Source: Cryptomeria japonica
Lineage: Eukaryota; Streptophyta; Pinopsida; Cupressales; Cupressaceae
Length of the DNA: 64,000 nt
Assembly: GCF_030272615.1 (NCBI RefSeq)
Contig: NW_026729254.1
Location: forward strand, 61,726-125,725
Direction of reading: 5' to 3'
In this document: positions 50,485 through 60,640 of the stretch, in pieces
How the letters are laid out: each line of letters opens with the position of its first letter
Position numbering within the stretch: the first letter of the stretch is position 1
The notes under the pieces: generated by a model
Told to the model about the DNA's origin: nothing
The model's input: the letters and a program-made list of their open reading frames with translations, nothing else
Database searches by the model: none
Program-made: the position numbers and the translations under genes

Positions 50485-50560
<76 letters not shown>
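50290..50560 (+). repeat. Polypurine tract with GGGATGGGGTATGGAGGAA units, ending in (GA)n
   Basis: Five GGGATGGGGTATGGAGGAA-like units at about 40 bp spacing, then about 70 bp of pure (GA)n. Confidence 0.92.
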
Positions 50561-50561
<1 letters not shown>

Positions 50562-50599
50562 CACCTTGTATGCGTTTGAGAGGGGGAGACAATACACTT

Positions 50600-50745
50600 A
50601 AATGTGTATATATATGTTTAATATATTATATATATACATATATTATATATTATATGTATATACACATATTATATATTCAATATCATATTATACACATATT
50701 ATATATTATATGTGTATACACATATTACATATAGAATATCATATT
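50600..50745. repeat. AT-rich tandem repeat (ATATTATATATTATATGTRTA type)
   Basis: Two to three imperfect units of about 60 bp with CACATATTATATATTATATG and AATATCATATTATA. Confidence 0.8.
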
Positions 50746-50753
50746 ATACTATA

Positions 50754-50890
50754 GCGCGTACACGCTATTTATAGTAAATAGAGCGCGTACGCGCTGTTTA
50801 TAAGAAAATGAGCGTGTATGTGCTGCTTACACCATAAGTACCCCATACGCGTTTTTTAAACTTGTAGTACCCTGTACGTGCTTTTGACTG
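50754..50890. repeat. GCGTACGC-type repeat array, right block (about 28 bp spacing)
   Basis: Five copies: GCGCGTACACGCT, GCGCGTACGCGCT, GCGTGTATGTGCT, CCCATACGCGT and CCCTGTACGTGCT, spaced 28-29 bp. The last two keep the AGTACCC lead-in seen in the left block at 48305-48392, so the blocks are one family in the same orientation. Confidence 0.75.
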
Positions 50891-52420
50891 TTTAGGCTTG
50901 GAAATAGGCCTGGATGACAAAGCTAAGGTTTGGAAGTTTGATTTCCCTCCATTTCTCTCATTTTTGACGTGTTGTATTTTATCAACTTGGTTTATCGACT
51001 TTGTCATCATCAGGTTTACACTTCATCAAGTGGGTATTTCTAAAATTGCCACCATATTTTCACCCATCTTCTGAGGTTTCTAACCATATAGTTTTGTTTC
51101 AATTTGAACAACAATAACATATTATTATTGAATTTCTTTTACCAGTGTCTCCATAGTTCTCACAGACATAGGTGCACCATTTTTTGAATAAATTTTGATA
51201 TACTTATCCAAATTTTAAAAAAATTATATATTATTGTAGTGCACTTGATTATTTATAATTAAAAAAATAACAAATTTGTATTTTCGATTTGTTTAGTGCA
51301 ACTTATGCTTCGCGCACGAACATGTAACTAATTTTTCAGGATGTGCTCGATTGAAAAAATAATTAAAGAAAAAATACTCAACAAAAAATTACAAAAAAAT
51401 ACACATCTTCTAGTGCCCACTCTTAACTATCTTTATGCCAAAGGATTTGTCAAAATACTAAATCTAACTATGACTTTTTTGATGCGCACATTAGACACTA
51501 TGTTATGTTTTTCAGAAAAAATTAGGGTCAGTTTTTCATGCGTGAAGGATTTGACCTCCTTAATATTATCCAATTTTGAAAAAGTTTAGTAGTTTGGAAA
51601 CTAGATTTAGAGTACTACAATATTTGTTCTTTGATTATCTTCATATCTTGAGTGGATGACTTTCAAATTTTGCCTCCAAGTTCAGGTTCACCTGATTTCA
51701 GAAAAAAAGTGTCCACTTATACCCCCCTTTTTGACCACCATCTTTGTGCACTTACCCAGCTAGCATGGTCATCTACCGCAAAGTGGTGATATTTTTTTTT
51801 AAATGTTTGCAACACAGAGGCTTTATTGTGCTCTCAAACTCTCCCATGCACACTACCTAACAACATAACATGGTAAGGTTTAAACATAGATTCTCCAAGT
51901 TGTCACTTTGGATCATTCAACTAATGGGTACATTCTACTTGTCTCCGATTTCCATACATGTTGAAGGAAAACCTTAACTTAAAATTGAAGCATGATAAAT
52001 GTGATTGTTGAATTCCACATTTCAATTTACAAGTGGTGGTTTTCCTTATGTTTTTAATGTTTTTATTTCATGCATAAGCATCAAAGTAAAATACCATTAC
52101 AAATATTACTTATTTTAAGGTTCTTTTTAAGCATGTTGAAAGAAAATCTTTACAAAAAAAAAAATGAACACCATCAACATTCATGCATAAACATCAAACA
52201 ATTGTTGCAAAATGTCTATAATATAATAAAATATGTATATGAATTCATATATAGTAATTTTAAAAAAAGTATACATATATGGTTTTGACCCTTGACGGTA
52301 TACTGCAAAATTTTAAAATGGGTCATCCAAAATTTGCAAAATTGTCTTGATTTTTGTTTTTAAAAAGAAAAAAAGAAAAGAAAATTGTTTTAGGAACAAG
52401 GCAATAGGGATTTGTATTTG
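50891..52420. other. Spacer, no gene seen
   Basis: AT-rich in parts; 51340-51590 carries an 82-codon frame without motifs. A stretch around 51410-51560 (GCCAAAGGATTTGTC, GATGCGCACATTAGACAC) has the look of a dispersed repeat but has no second copy in the window. Confidence 0.4.
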
Positions 52421-53041
52421 TCACTCTTGGGGGCTATCTCCTCCATCATCCTCTTCTATATCCAACACGACCCTCTTGCTTGGTAGACCATCATTGTCAC
52501 TATCTAGCCCCTAGGTTGCCAGCAAGTACCCAAAGTCCTCCAACCATTTTGTGTCAAAGTCAAGTTCTTCTCTGGTTGTCTTTTTGAGGAACTTATATGC
52601 ATGGTCGCAATGAGCTCGATGATCCCCAATGGAACTAGTTCTAAAATTGGCCATAAATAGCCTCCATGGCACTAGTGCATCTTTTTCAATGTACGCATTT
52701 AGGTTAGATGCAATAGGAAGATTGTCCCCATATTGTGCCTTTGCCAAAACTTGATTTAGCCCACCATTATAATCATTCCCAAATAACCCACATGTCATTC
52801 TTGCAATTATGTCTTTTGGCACTTCTAGGTCAAGCAAGGAACCAATGAAGTGAGAGACAATGTTAGTATTTACTTGATACCAATCCTCATTAATGATAAA
52901 ATCATCTCTCAAGATCCACTTGATAGCAGAAAATACTAAATCATGGTCAGTGTTTATCAAACATTCTAGCCACAAGTATGTTATTGTATCCAAAACTGTC
53001 TTATGTGCTTTGTTGGCAGTGAACCTAATTGGGGTGTCCAT
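52421..53041 (-). pseudogene. Unrecognised 206-codon frame with one in-frame TAG
   Basis: From the ATG at 53041 (MDTPIRFTANKAHKTVLDTI) the frame is open for 176 codons to TAG 52511, then continues in frame for 29 acidic codons (LDSDNDGLPSKRVVLDIEED) to TGA 52421. The product is soluble, rich in Trp, Asp and His, with no signal peptide, no membrane segment and no catalytic motif that I recognise. Coding quality is high compared with its surroundings (no other gap, no frame loss). It could be a recently disabled gene, a truncated but working gene ending at 52511, or an ORF of an unknown transposon. No introns were evident. Confidence 0.45.
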
Positions 53042-53049
53042 CTTTGCCT

Positions 53050-53579
53050 AAGCTTACAAATTATGCCAATACTCTGTTCCCCATAGGCTTAATCTCTAAG
53101 TTTGAAATGATTTAATTAATAGGGTATTTGCCTTTCATAGACAAGTCTTGCCCTCTATGCATGTGCAAATAGCTACGTGTTCACATTTTGAGGCGGACGA
53201 TCATGCCACAGAACGAATTTTGAGGTGCTAGTCCAAGACATTTCATATTCAGTAAGTATTTAATTTGACCTCCTTTTATATGATAGTGAGGATGGTATAA
53301 TGGAGGCTTGCTTTTATGATTTAAGTAAAAAATTAATACATTTATTTCTCCCATTTATGGCACAGGATTTGAATCGATTTTGCTCAAAGATTTTGATTGT
53401 CATGTCAAGAATTATCGTACCACTATTGTCATGTCGTTGGTTTATGGTGGCACCCATTAATTCACTCATGATGACATATTTAATATTTCATTAATGTAAA
53501 ATATTGTAAGAACACGCGTCCTCTTTAAGTGAAAAATCTAAAGATTACCCTTAGCTACAAAAGTGAAATTTCCATAGTC
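53050..53579. other. Spacer, no gene seen
   Basis: Nothing recognised; possibly upstream sequence of the frame at 52421-53041. Confidence 0.4.
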
Positions 53580-54200
53580 CCGAATCGGCACATTAAATTT
53601 TCTGTACATCTGAACACACAAACCAACACCTCAAAATACTTTCATCCTAACAAACCGTAACCTCATTTCCACATCGAGCTGGGAAGAAGCGAGTTGAAAA
53701 GATGTTAACTGTGTTTAGTGCCTCATAATTAGAGGAAGCATAACAAATTATAATCCTGCGTTGGAAGAAGCCAGTGAAATTGTACAAAAAGCAAAAGGGC
53801 AGCAATACAATACATAGAGATATCTGATTTCCTGGGGAGTGGATTTGATTTGCGAAATAGAGGGCTGAATTCTTTGGTCAATGGAAATTGCGACTACAAT
53901 TAGAGGTTGCAAATGCCGAAAAGAACAAGTCAAATTTGACCGATTCTTGTCGATAAGAGTGGGAGTATGTGTGAAAATGAGGAGTTGTGATTGTTGACCG
54001 ATTTTATTTCTCTCGAGATTAATGTCGAAGAACACGAGCATGTTGAAATCTGAGGGGGAGACTACTTGTTTAATGTGATAAAGATGCAGAATTGTTAACT
54101 ACTGGTTTGGAAGTGGATTTGAATGCTTGTTGGCACAATTTTATCACATGGGGCGAAAATAATGTCTTTAGTGAGGTCTTTCTCGCATAATTAATTAATA
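53580..54200 (-). pseudogene. Peptide-hormone locus 5: flanks joined, coding region deleted
   Basis: The left part (53600-53670, ACAAACCAACACC..CTAACAAACCGTAACCTCAT) matches the 3' flank of locus 3 near 38145-38190. It passes directly, at about 53676-53684, into the 5' leader (GAGCTGGGAAGAAGCGAGTTGAA) and promoter shared by the family, with a TATA-like position near 53810 and the palindrome at 53928. So an internal deletion removed the whole precursor while keeping both sides. Further right (54110-54190, CACATGGGGCGAAAATAATG) the flank matches locus 7. Confidence 0.75.
53928..53941. promoter_or_regulatory. W-box palindrome, locus 5
   Basis: AGTCAAATTTGACC with both inverted TGAC cores intact, although the locus has no gene. 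Confidence 0.5.
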
Positions 54201-54261
54201 ATTTAAAAAAAAAAAAAAGAGAAATTAGCATATGTTATTATAAATTTAAAGGAAGATCAAA

Positions 54262-54440
54262 GGGTTATAGTTTAGTTGGTAAGAGTGATGATATGTTTCT
54301 TGATTGCAGGAGTTTGGGATCATGACTCGAGTGACTTTGAAATAATGGATACTTCTCAGTCTTTGGTTTGGGAGAATAGATATTTTTTATTTTTTGACTC
54401 TTAACAAACAAGAAATATAGTTAAAAAACTAAAAAATCGT
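54262..54440 (+). mobile_element. tRNA-derived SINE remnant, copy a
   Basis: It begins GGGTTATAGTTTAGTTGG, with a good RNA polymerase III A box (TAGTTTAGTTGG), then TGTTTCTTGATTGCAGGAG and a weak B box (GGGATCATGACTC) 50 bp later. This is the layout of plant tRNA-derived SINEs. A related copy lies at 60121, in the matching position next to locus 7. It is not a functional tRNA: the arms do not pair. Confidence 0.55.
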
Positions 54441-54584
54441 CTAGATTAATTTATATTTGTATATAGAAAAGTATAAATTAACAAAGATTGGTTAATTTAA
54501 ACATGAGTGTAGATATAAGGTAATTGAAAGATAAAAAGCTAATTTAGAAAAGAAAATGTAAAGAAAAAGAATGACACTATAATT

Positions 54585-56015
54585 AGAATGAGCATATTTT
54601 ATCCAAGAAAAAGCTAACGTGTGTAATGGAAGGAGAGAAAGCACCACATGGGCACCTTGTAATGAAGGATATTTGATTGAAGAATCTCCAATCATAGATC
54701 ATGTGAGATCATTATCATATATAAAGTTATCATTCCTTATAAAAGAAAACTAAAAAACACCTTCAATTGAAGGCTAAATTCTAATGAAGGCCTTTTTTTA
54801 AAGGTAACCTTCTATTAAAGCTCATTTATTGGCTTAGGTATGAAACCAAAGCAACGCATACTTAATTGAGGTGTTGACAAATATTTTGTTAATACATGTA
54901 CAAGTTAAGCACATCGTATAAAATTTATTGAGATGGTGTAAAGGATCCTCTATAATATTAAACATATTGAAACATAGTTTGATAATTTCAATAGGTTAAA
55001 GATAGATAAGGGTGTTTGAACAAAGTAAATGTGATAGGGGAAGCGTACTAATAGCTGTTATAGCTAACTTCATGCACCCATAGATTTTAAATGGTACATC
55101 GGATTTTGACAATTTTTTTGTTGTTGTCTCCACAAGCGACTCAACTGCTTATAGCTATTGTTTTAGCTACTGGGTAGTAATGATGCATGTTGTGTTAATT
55201 GTTATGCGCACAAGGATCAAAAAGTACACATTTCATAGTGTCATCTGATACTTGCTTAAAGTTGCCCCAATCATTGTGCACTTAAAATTACCAATACTTA
55301 TGCATGAATGCCCTAGTAGTCGTGTGCTATGGGTACCAATAAAGGTGTACAAATGGACCAATTATAGTCCAAAAATGCTAAAAAATGAGTGGCTATTGGT
55401 ACATGCAAAATTTATTGATGCGCTTTTAGTTATTTGTTTTTTTATTTTTTTAAAGTTGGTAATTGAGGGGTTGAGTGTGCAAGGAACGAAGTTATTGGAA
55501 CATGAATGGTAACTGGTACTCTTCCCCTAACAATTGTTTTTGAACAAAGTGAATGTGATAACAAATTTTGTTGAATATAATTGAAAGCTTATTTAAATTA
55601 TCTAATTATATTTTAATACATATATAATATATTGAACATGTGAAAAAGAATGGAATTAATATGTTGATGTTTAGAGAGGTATATATATCAAACGCAATAA
55701 TGAAATAGGTTTCTAATCATTAGAAAGCATGTAATACATGAGATGAGAAGAAACAAAGGAAAGATGGTGAAGGGGCAAGAAATGGTTTTCATATACACAG
55801 AAGAGAAGCAACAAATAATGTCCAATGTTATTATGTTGTATCTCATTCAATGTTATGTTCATTAAATTATATACGACAACCTCTTGGTCAATGTGTTATT
55901 TTCAATAAATCTCCTTCAACGAAGGAAGGTGCAAAATAGCATTATAAATAAGGTGTGGTATGATATGATTAAGGATTGAGAGAGGTTCATGAACGTCAAC
56001 TTTGGGAGGAGGACT
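54585..56015. repeat. Segmental duplication D1, copy b (partner at 20574-21523)
   Basis: Collinear with 20574-21523 except for the insertion at 55036-55528. It lies 3' of peptide locus 6, as copy a lies 3' of locus 1. Confidence 0.85.
55036..55528. mobile_element. Non-autonomous DNA transposon (MITE-like), 493 bp
   Basis: Absent from the paralogous site near 21028. The ends are inverted repeats: AGGGGAAGCGTACTA at the left and the reverse complement of AGGGGAAGAGTACCA at the right. The flanks repeat TGTTTGAACAAAGTAAATGTGAT on the left and a near copy (TTTTTGAACAAAGTGAATGT) 13 bp beyond the right end, which looks like a duplicated target, though longer than usual and with a short spacer. An 86-codon frame inside (55252-55512) has no transposase motif. 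The superfamily is unresolved. Confidence 0.65.
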
Positions 56016-56347
56016 TAGTATGTAACCACATGAAATCAATTTAATAGACAAAATAGCTTACATACTACTATTCAAGGTGATATAAAAATACAATTTGAAA
56101 TAGGTTCAAGTGTGAATAGAGCTGTATCCCAATTAATTACAGTATATCTTATGCTCATGGTCTGGATACAAATTCTGTGTGTCTCAGTTTTCAAATAGCG
56201 GTTAGATAGGCAGAGGGCCCTCCGTATTGAGCAAATGTTAACTTTACTCATTGCTCTTGGAAGTGGCCACCAAAAGAAATTTCTAGCCTACTCGACTATT
56301 TTGGCTGCTTCATTACAATTTTGATGCTATTTCACCAGTGTTATTTC

Positions 56348-56767
56348 TTAGTGTCCTGTACCAGGACTTGGACCAGAGGGCAGTTTAGTCTTCAATATGC
56401 TTCCTGATCTCTTAACACCACCATCATTGATATATGCATTACGCACTCCTGGGCTTGGCCCAGAAGGTAGTTTGTTCTTCAGTGTATTCATTTTCTGGTG
56501 TGGTCGCGTGAGCTGCGTGTGACCAACTGCTGGGTTATGGTTGGATCCTGACAGGCGCTGGCCCAGCTGTATGTTGAGCTCTAACCCCGCGTCATCAACA
56601 CTTTTCTTAATTTGAGGATGTTCTTCTTTGGAATGAACGACTTTAGCTGAATGCTTGTGTCTCAGTATTCTACGTGCATCTGCACTTTGAATGTTGTAAA
56701 GTATTGTCGTCAGAAGGAAGAGCATCATCAATGTGTTCGCCATAAAATTTCTTCTCCACATTGTCAT
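56348..56767 (-). CDS. Secreted peptide-hormone precursor, three motifs (locus 6)
   Basis: A 139-residue precursor. Signal peptide: MANTLMMLFLLTTILYN (residues 9-25), cut likely after SADA. An alternative start at codon 9 keeps it complete. The charged region reads RRILRHKHSAKVVHSKEEHP. Motifs: RLSGSNHNPAVGH (71-83), KLPSGPSPGVRN (99-110) and KLPSGPSPGTGH (128-139, C-terminal). In motif 2 the usual final Gly is Arg (GVRN), which may alter that peptide. Motif starts are 28 and 29 residues apart; the second spacer is three residues shorter than in loci 1 and 3, as also in locus 8, which groups 6 with 8. Neighbours 5 and 7 are coding-deleted copies. The promoter has a TATA box and a perfect W-box palindrome. 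Confidence 0.82.
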   Translation of the reverse strand: MTMWRRNFMANTLMMLFLLTTILYNIQSADARRILRHKHSAKVVHSKEEHPQIKKSVDDAGLELNIQLGQRLSGSNHNPAVGHTQLTRPHQKMNTLKNKLPSGPSPGVRNAYINDGGVKRSGSILKTKLPSGPSPGTGH

Positions 56768-56938
56768 TGTAAGATATCGCCTCCCAAATAGAATTTGATA
56801 TAACCTGGGAAAAAGAATGTTGGATGTTTTTATTGGCTCTAAATTATAGAGAAAATATTATGCAAAGGAGAGGAGATGGGAAATGAATTCTAATATGGGC
56901 GAATGAAGTTGTGTAGACAAAGGAAAAGGGCAGCAATG

Positions 56939-56953
56939 CGATATATATAGAGA
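56939..56953 (-). promoter_or_regulatory. TATA box of peptide gene locus 6
   Basis: CTCTATATATATCG on the minus strand, about 175 bp before the ATG at 56767. Confidence 0.7.
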
Positions 56954-57040
56954 GGAAAAATTTGTTGACTCATTTGCTTGCTTGCGTATGCAATTACGAT
57001 TACAATGAGATGGTGTAAAGTGCAACCGCGTTAATGAACA

Positions 57041-57054
57041 GGTCAATTTTGACC
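57041..57054. promoter_or_regulatory. Perfect W-box palindrome, locus 6
   Basis: GGTCAATTTTGACC consists of two TTGACC W-boxes facing each other, about 90 bp upstream of the TATA box. W-boxes bind WRKY factors, which control many defence-induced genes including known PIP genes. A further TTGACC is at 57158-57163. Function is inferred. Confidence 0.6.
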
Positions 57055-57352
57055 AATTCGTTGTTTGTAAGAGTGATGCGCAAGCTTTGGCGTTTTACCA
57101 GACTTGGTAAATTCAAATTGACAAATTCTGCGACGTGAAAATGAGTTGCTGCGCTTGTTGACCGTTTCAATCCTTGCGGACTTTTTCTTTCACGTGCGCA
57201 ATTTTAAAGAAGAACGACCACGATGTTGTGGAGCTCACTGCATTAAATTTCTTCTGTAATTGAATTTGACGATCACCTATCTGTCATATGAAAATTTACA
57301 TGAGATGATAGAGTGTAAAAATTTAAAAATTATCGATTGTCAAAATTGTTGT

Positions 57353-58190
57353 CTAATTTTGTTTTATTTACGTATTTTTTTATTATAAGAGGACTTATAT
57401 TTTGGTCATCTTTAGGATTCTTCATCACCATCCTCTTCTTTTTGAGCTTTTCTCGATACATAAGATTTTTAATTATCTTTGATAAGTACACATAGGTATT
57501 CAACACATATTACCTTGTCCAACATTGTTGCATATTGTTGACAACCAAATGAAAAATATTTAGAAAATAATAATATCTTAGTTTTGTCTTGAATTTTCTA
57601 CCACTTCGATCTACCAAGAATATTTTTTACTTTACATTTTGAGATATTTTAAAGAAGAGCACTAAGTTATCTATATTAGACATCCACATAACATCATTCT
57701 ACTAGTCTAGAAGAAGTAAATCCTCTTAAAGTTGCTTGGATTTGAGTGGTCCTATCTTTCTACTAGTTCCTCTCTTGCTCTTTCATCCTTTGCCCATTAT
57801 GCATCATGTCTTAAATAAGATTATTTTTTGAGAATTTTAAATTTTACTTAGCATTCTAAGATTATTTTTTGAAAATTTTAAATTTTACTTAGCATTTAGA
57901 ATGTTGAGATCTTTCATGTTGTATATAAACTTAGTTCATTTGTTCATGAGGAATATTCAAAATACTAGGGATAGATCACATTTAAGGATTAGGTTAAGTC
58001 ACTGGAGACAATATAATTTTTCGTCATTTTATATTTATTCCTATACACATGTTCGAAACCAATCAAGACATAACCTTTGAAATATTCTCAAATACTTATT
58101 TTCTTTCATTTTTCTATAATATGATCTCTTCAATATTTATTCCACCCCTTGTTCTTTTACTTGTCTTATTAATGATGAATGTACTATCTA
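57353..58190. repeat. Segmental duplication D2, copy a (partner at 62998-63815)
   Basis: Collinear with 62998-63815 (shared blocks CATATTGTTGACAACCAAATG, CACTAAGTTATCTATATTAG and ACATCATTCTA). It lies upstream of locus 6, as its partner lies upstream of locus 8. It contains no gene. Confidence 0.85.
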
Positions 58191-59600
58191 AATGTCTAAG
58201 AAAGTCATTGATTAAGTCTACACACTATAGATTTTATTCCTATAATATTTTAAAGTATGCAAATGCTCAAGGATCATTTAGAGCACTAAGGATGGATGAA
58301 TGATTTTTCTGCTATGCCATACTAACCCATGGTATGGTGGGATGGAGGTCACATCCCCATCTCTTTGATTGGAATACACCCAAAGTCTTATCCTTTGGGA
58401 CCTTTTCTTACCAAAAGAAAATAATTAATCGAGAAATTCTTCTCATTCTTTCAATTCCTAATATAGAATAATTCAAATTTCTAATGCTTGTTTTCCCTTA
58501 TTTTGACATAAGTCCAAAACATAGTATAGTAAATGTGGTAAGGAATATGATTTATAGTTAAACATAGTTTAAATTTATAACTAGGTTTCTTTTACTATAA
58601 AAGAATTTTAAAAGTTATATCTACTAATGTATGGAATATCTCTATATTAATTTGAACATTGTCTTGTACATATTAATATATAATTCTTAATATATCACAT
58701 AGGCATAAAAAATTCTATCTTATAGAACACCATGTGGTTAATGGAAGATACCAACCATTTGAATACAATCATTTATAGAAACTAAATAGATGAATGAACA
58801 AGTAATTGAAAAACTAGCTTTCAAGAGGATTCAACCTAACAATATGATATATATATATATATATCTATATATATATATATATATATATATCTATATATAT
58901 ATATATATATATATATATCTATATATATATATATATATATATAGAATATAGAATATTGATTACTTAATTTTTTTATCCATTATGTTGCTTAAGCATATGA
59001 TATCATCTTCCTCCATGATATTATCCTTCTAGTTAGAGTCATTGTACCTCACATAATCACTTCAAGAAAAGTGTTAAGAAAGATGTCTTGAACTTGCATC
59101 CTAATTATACGATATAAAAAATATAAGTTTTAGGTTATAAAAAACAAAAATAAAATTGTTAAACATCTAAAAGATAAATTTAACTTTCCATAAATCTTAA
59201 TTAAAAGAAATTAATTATGATAACATGAATCTCTTCAAAATCTTCAATTTAAATAAACAATCCAAATCAACTTCTTAGGTCAAAATGTTATGCCTCCTAC
59301 ATAAAGGAAAATAAGAACATCTATACTGTATAAAATAGATATAAGTGCACGCTTTGTCGACGAACTTACGATACATGTAATGGTCTGTTAGAAGACATCA
59401 TTCAATGGAGATATACACTTTTTATCTGTAAAGAGAGTCGCCAAAAGCAATATTGAAGTGAAAATCGGCAAGGATAAACTTGTAAAGACAGCAGGAGTTT
59501 GCGTTAAAATGTCTTATTATTATTCTTATTATAATGGCTAACTTTCCTTATATGCTTATTGTAACTCTTTCTTACGAGGCTTTCGATTACTACTATCTCA
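58191..59600. other. AT-rich spacer, no gene seen
   Basis: Contains the (TA)n run at 58847-58943. No coding or repeat homology found otherwise. Confidence 0.5.
58847..58943. repeat. (TA)n microsatellite with CTATATA interruptions
   Basis: About 97 bp of AT dinucleotides, interrupted three times by TC at regular 28-34 bp intervals. Confidence 0.95.
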
Positions 59601-60035
59601 AATTACAGTGTATCTCGTACTCAATGTTTGCCCCCATTGCATATAAATTCTGTGTATCAGTTGAAGAAGAATTTTAATAGTGGTTGATTTGGGGCTGTTT
59701 AGATAGGTAGAGGGCCCTACGTAATGAACAAATCTGCTCAATGGTTACTTTACAGAGAGATTTAATTGGCGAAAGAGGATTATAATTCTGTATATAGAGA
59801 GATTTCATTTGCCGGGCTGTGGATTTGATTTGCAAAAACAGAGAGTTGAGTTCTTCGGTCAATGGCAATTGCGACTACAGTTGCAGGGTGTAAATGCAGA
59901 AACAAACAAGTGAAATATGACAGATTTTTGTCGATAAGAGTGGGAGTATTACAAGTGGAATTGAATGCTCGCTGGCATAATTTTATCACATGGGGCGAAA
60001 CTAATGTCTGTTAGTGAGGTCTTTTTCACATGTCA
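59601..60035 (-). pseudogene. Peptide-hormone locus 7: flanks joined, coding region deleted
   Basis: Left part (59610-59760, AAATTCTGTGTATCAG and AGGTAGAGGGCCCTACGTA) matches the 3' flank of loci 6 and 8 (56170-56250, 61700-61790). It passes near 59765 into the promoter region (CTGTATATAGAGAG TATA position near 59790, GGATTTGATTTGC) and the upstream flank shared with locus 5 (TTGTCGATAAGAGTGGGAGT, CACATGGGGCGAAA). No signal peptide, motif or leader ATG is left. The breakpoint differs from locus 5, so this is a separate deletion. Confidence 0.75.
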
Positions 60036-60120
60036 CCCGAATTTGTACAGTTAACTATTAGGTGTTTTCTTTTAAAAAAAATATTTAGTACATTTTAATA
60101 AAGGAAAATTAATAATCGAA

Positions 60121-60240
60121 GGGTTGTAGTTAAATTGGTAAGAGTGATGGTATGTTTCTTGATTACATCAATTATCAAGATTTAAATTTTCATAAATGAG
60201 TTTGGGATTATATCTCAAATTATCCCAAACATTAGTCATA
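60121..60240 (+). mobile_element. tRNA-derived SINE remnant, copy b
   Basis: GGGTTGTAGTTAAATTGGTAAGAGTGATGGTATGTTTCTT aligns with copy a at 54262 and sits at a matching distance right of the shared upstream flank, so it was already present before loci 5 and 7 separated. The A box is slightly decayed (TAGTTAAATTGG), the B box is unclear. Confidence 0.5.
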
Positions 60241-60439
60241 ATGATATAGCTATAATACGATAGATGGGTTTAGGAGGTGTTACTTGCTGCCATTGGGCTA
60301 TATAAAATAAGAGTGCAATTTTTTAGGGGCTTTAGAAGGTGATTTTGACCCTAGAAAAAAGTGAAAATGATCCTTAATCCTAATTTCCCACCCATTTCTT
60401 ATAAATTGAATTTGGAACGGAGATTTAAAGGATCGTGTT

Positions 60440-60640
60440 TCTAGCTGGTCTCCCCCTTCAAATCATCCACTTATCATAGAACTTTGGTGGCAAGCCTTGT
60501 TTCATTCTGGATGGTGCATGTGGAAAGAAAGAAACAATAGGATTTTTAAGGATAAGAAGACTTACTGGGAGGCAATAGTTGCTGCCATTATGACTATTAT
60601 TAATGTAGAAGCTCCAGTAAAGCAGTGTAATCTATAATAC
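60440..60640 (+). mobile_element. LINE C-terminal (zf-RVT type) fragment
   Basis: The plus frame from about 60467 to TAA 60638 reads LIIELWWQALFHSGWCMWKE then RNNRIFKDKKTYWEAIVAAI. The WxxWKERNxRIF block is the hallmark of the region after reverse transcriptase in plant LINEs. The fragment has no RT domain upstream and no RNase H downstream. Confidence 0.7.

Noticed and set aside
50237-50734. Gly/Arg/Glu-rich 165-codon plus frame and the opposite Ser/Leu frames
   Set aside because: Same cause: polypurine simple sequence running into an AT repeat.
54262-54335. Possible tRNA gene
   Set aside because: Only the A box is good; the B box is weak and the acceptor, anticodon and T arms do not pair, so a SINE is preferred.
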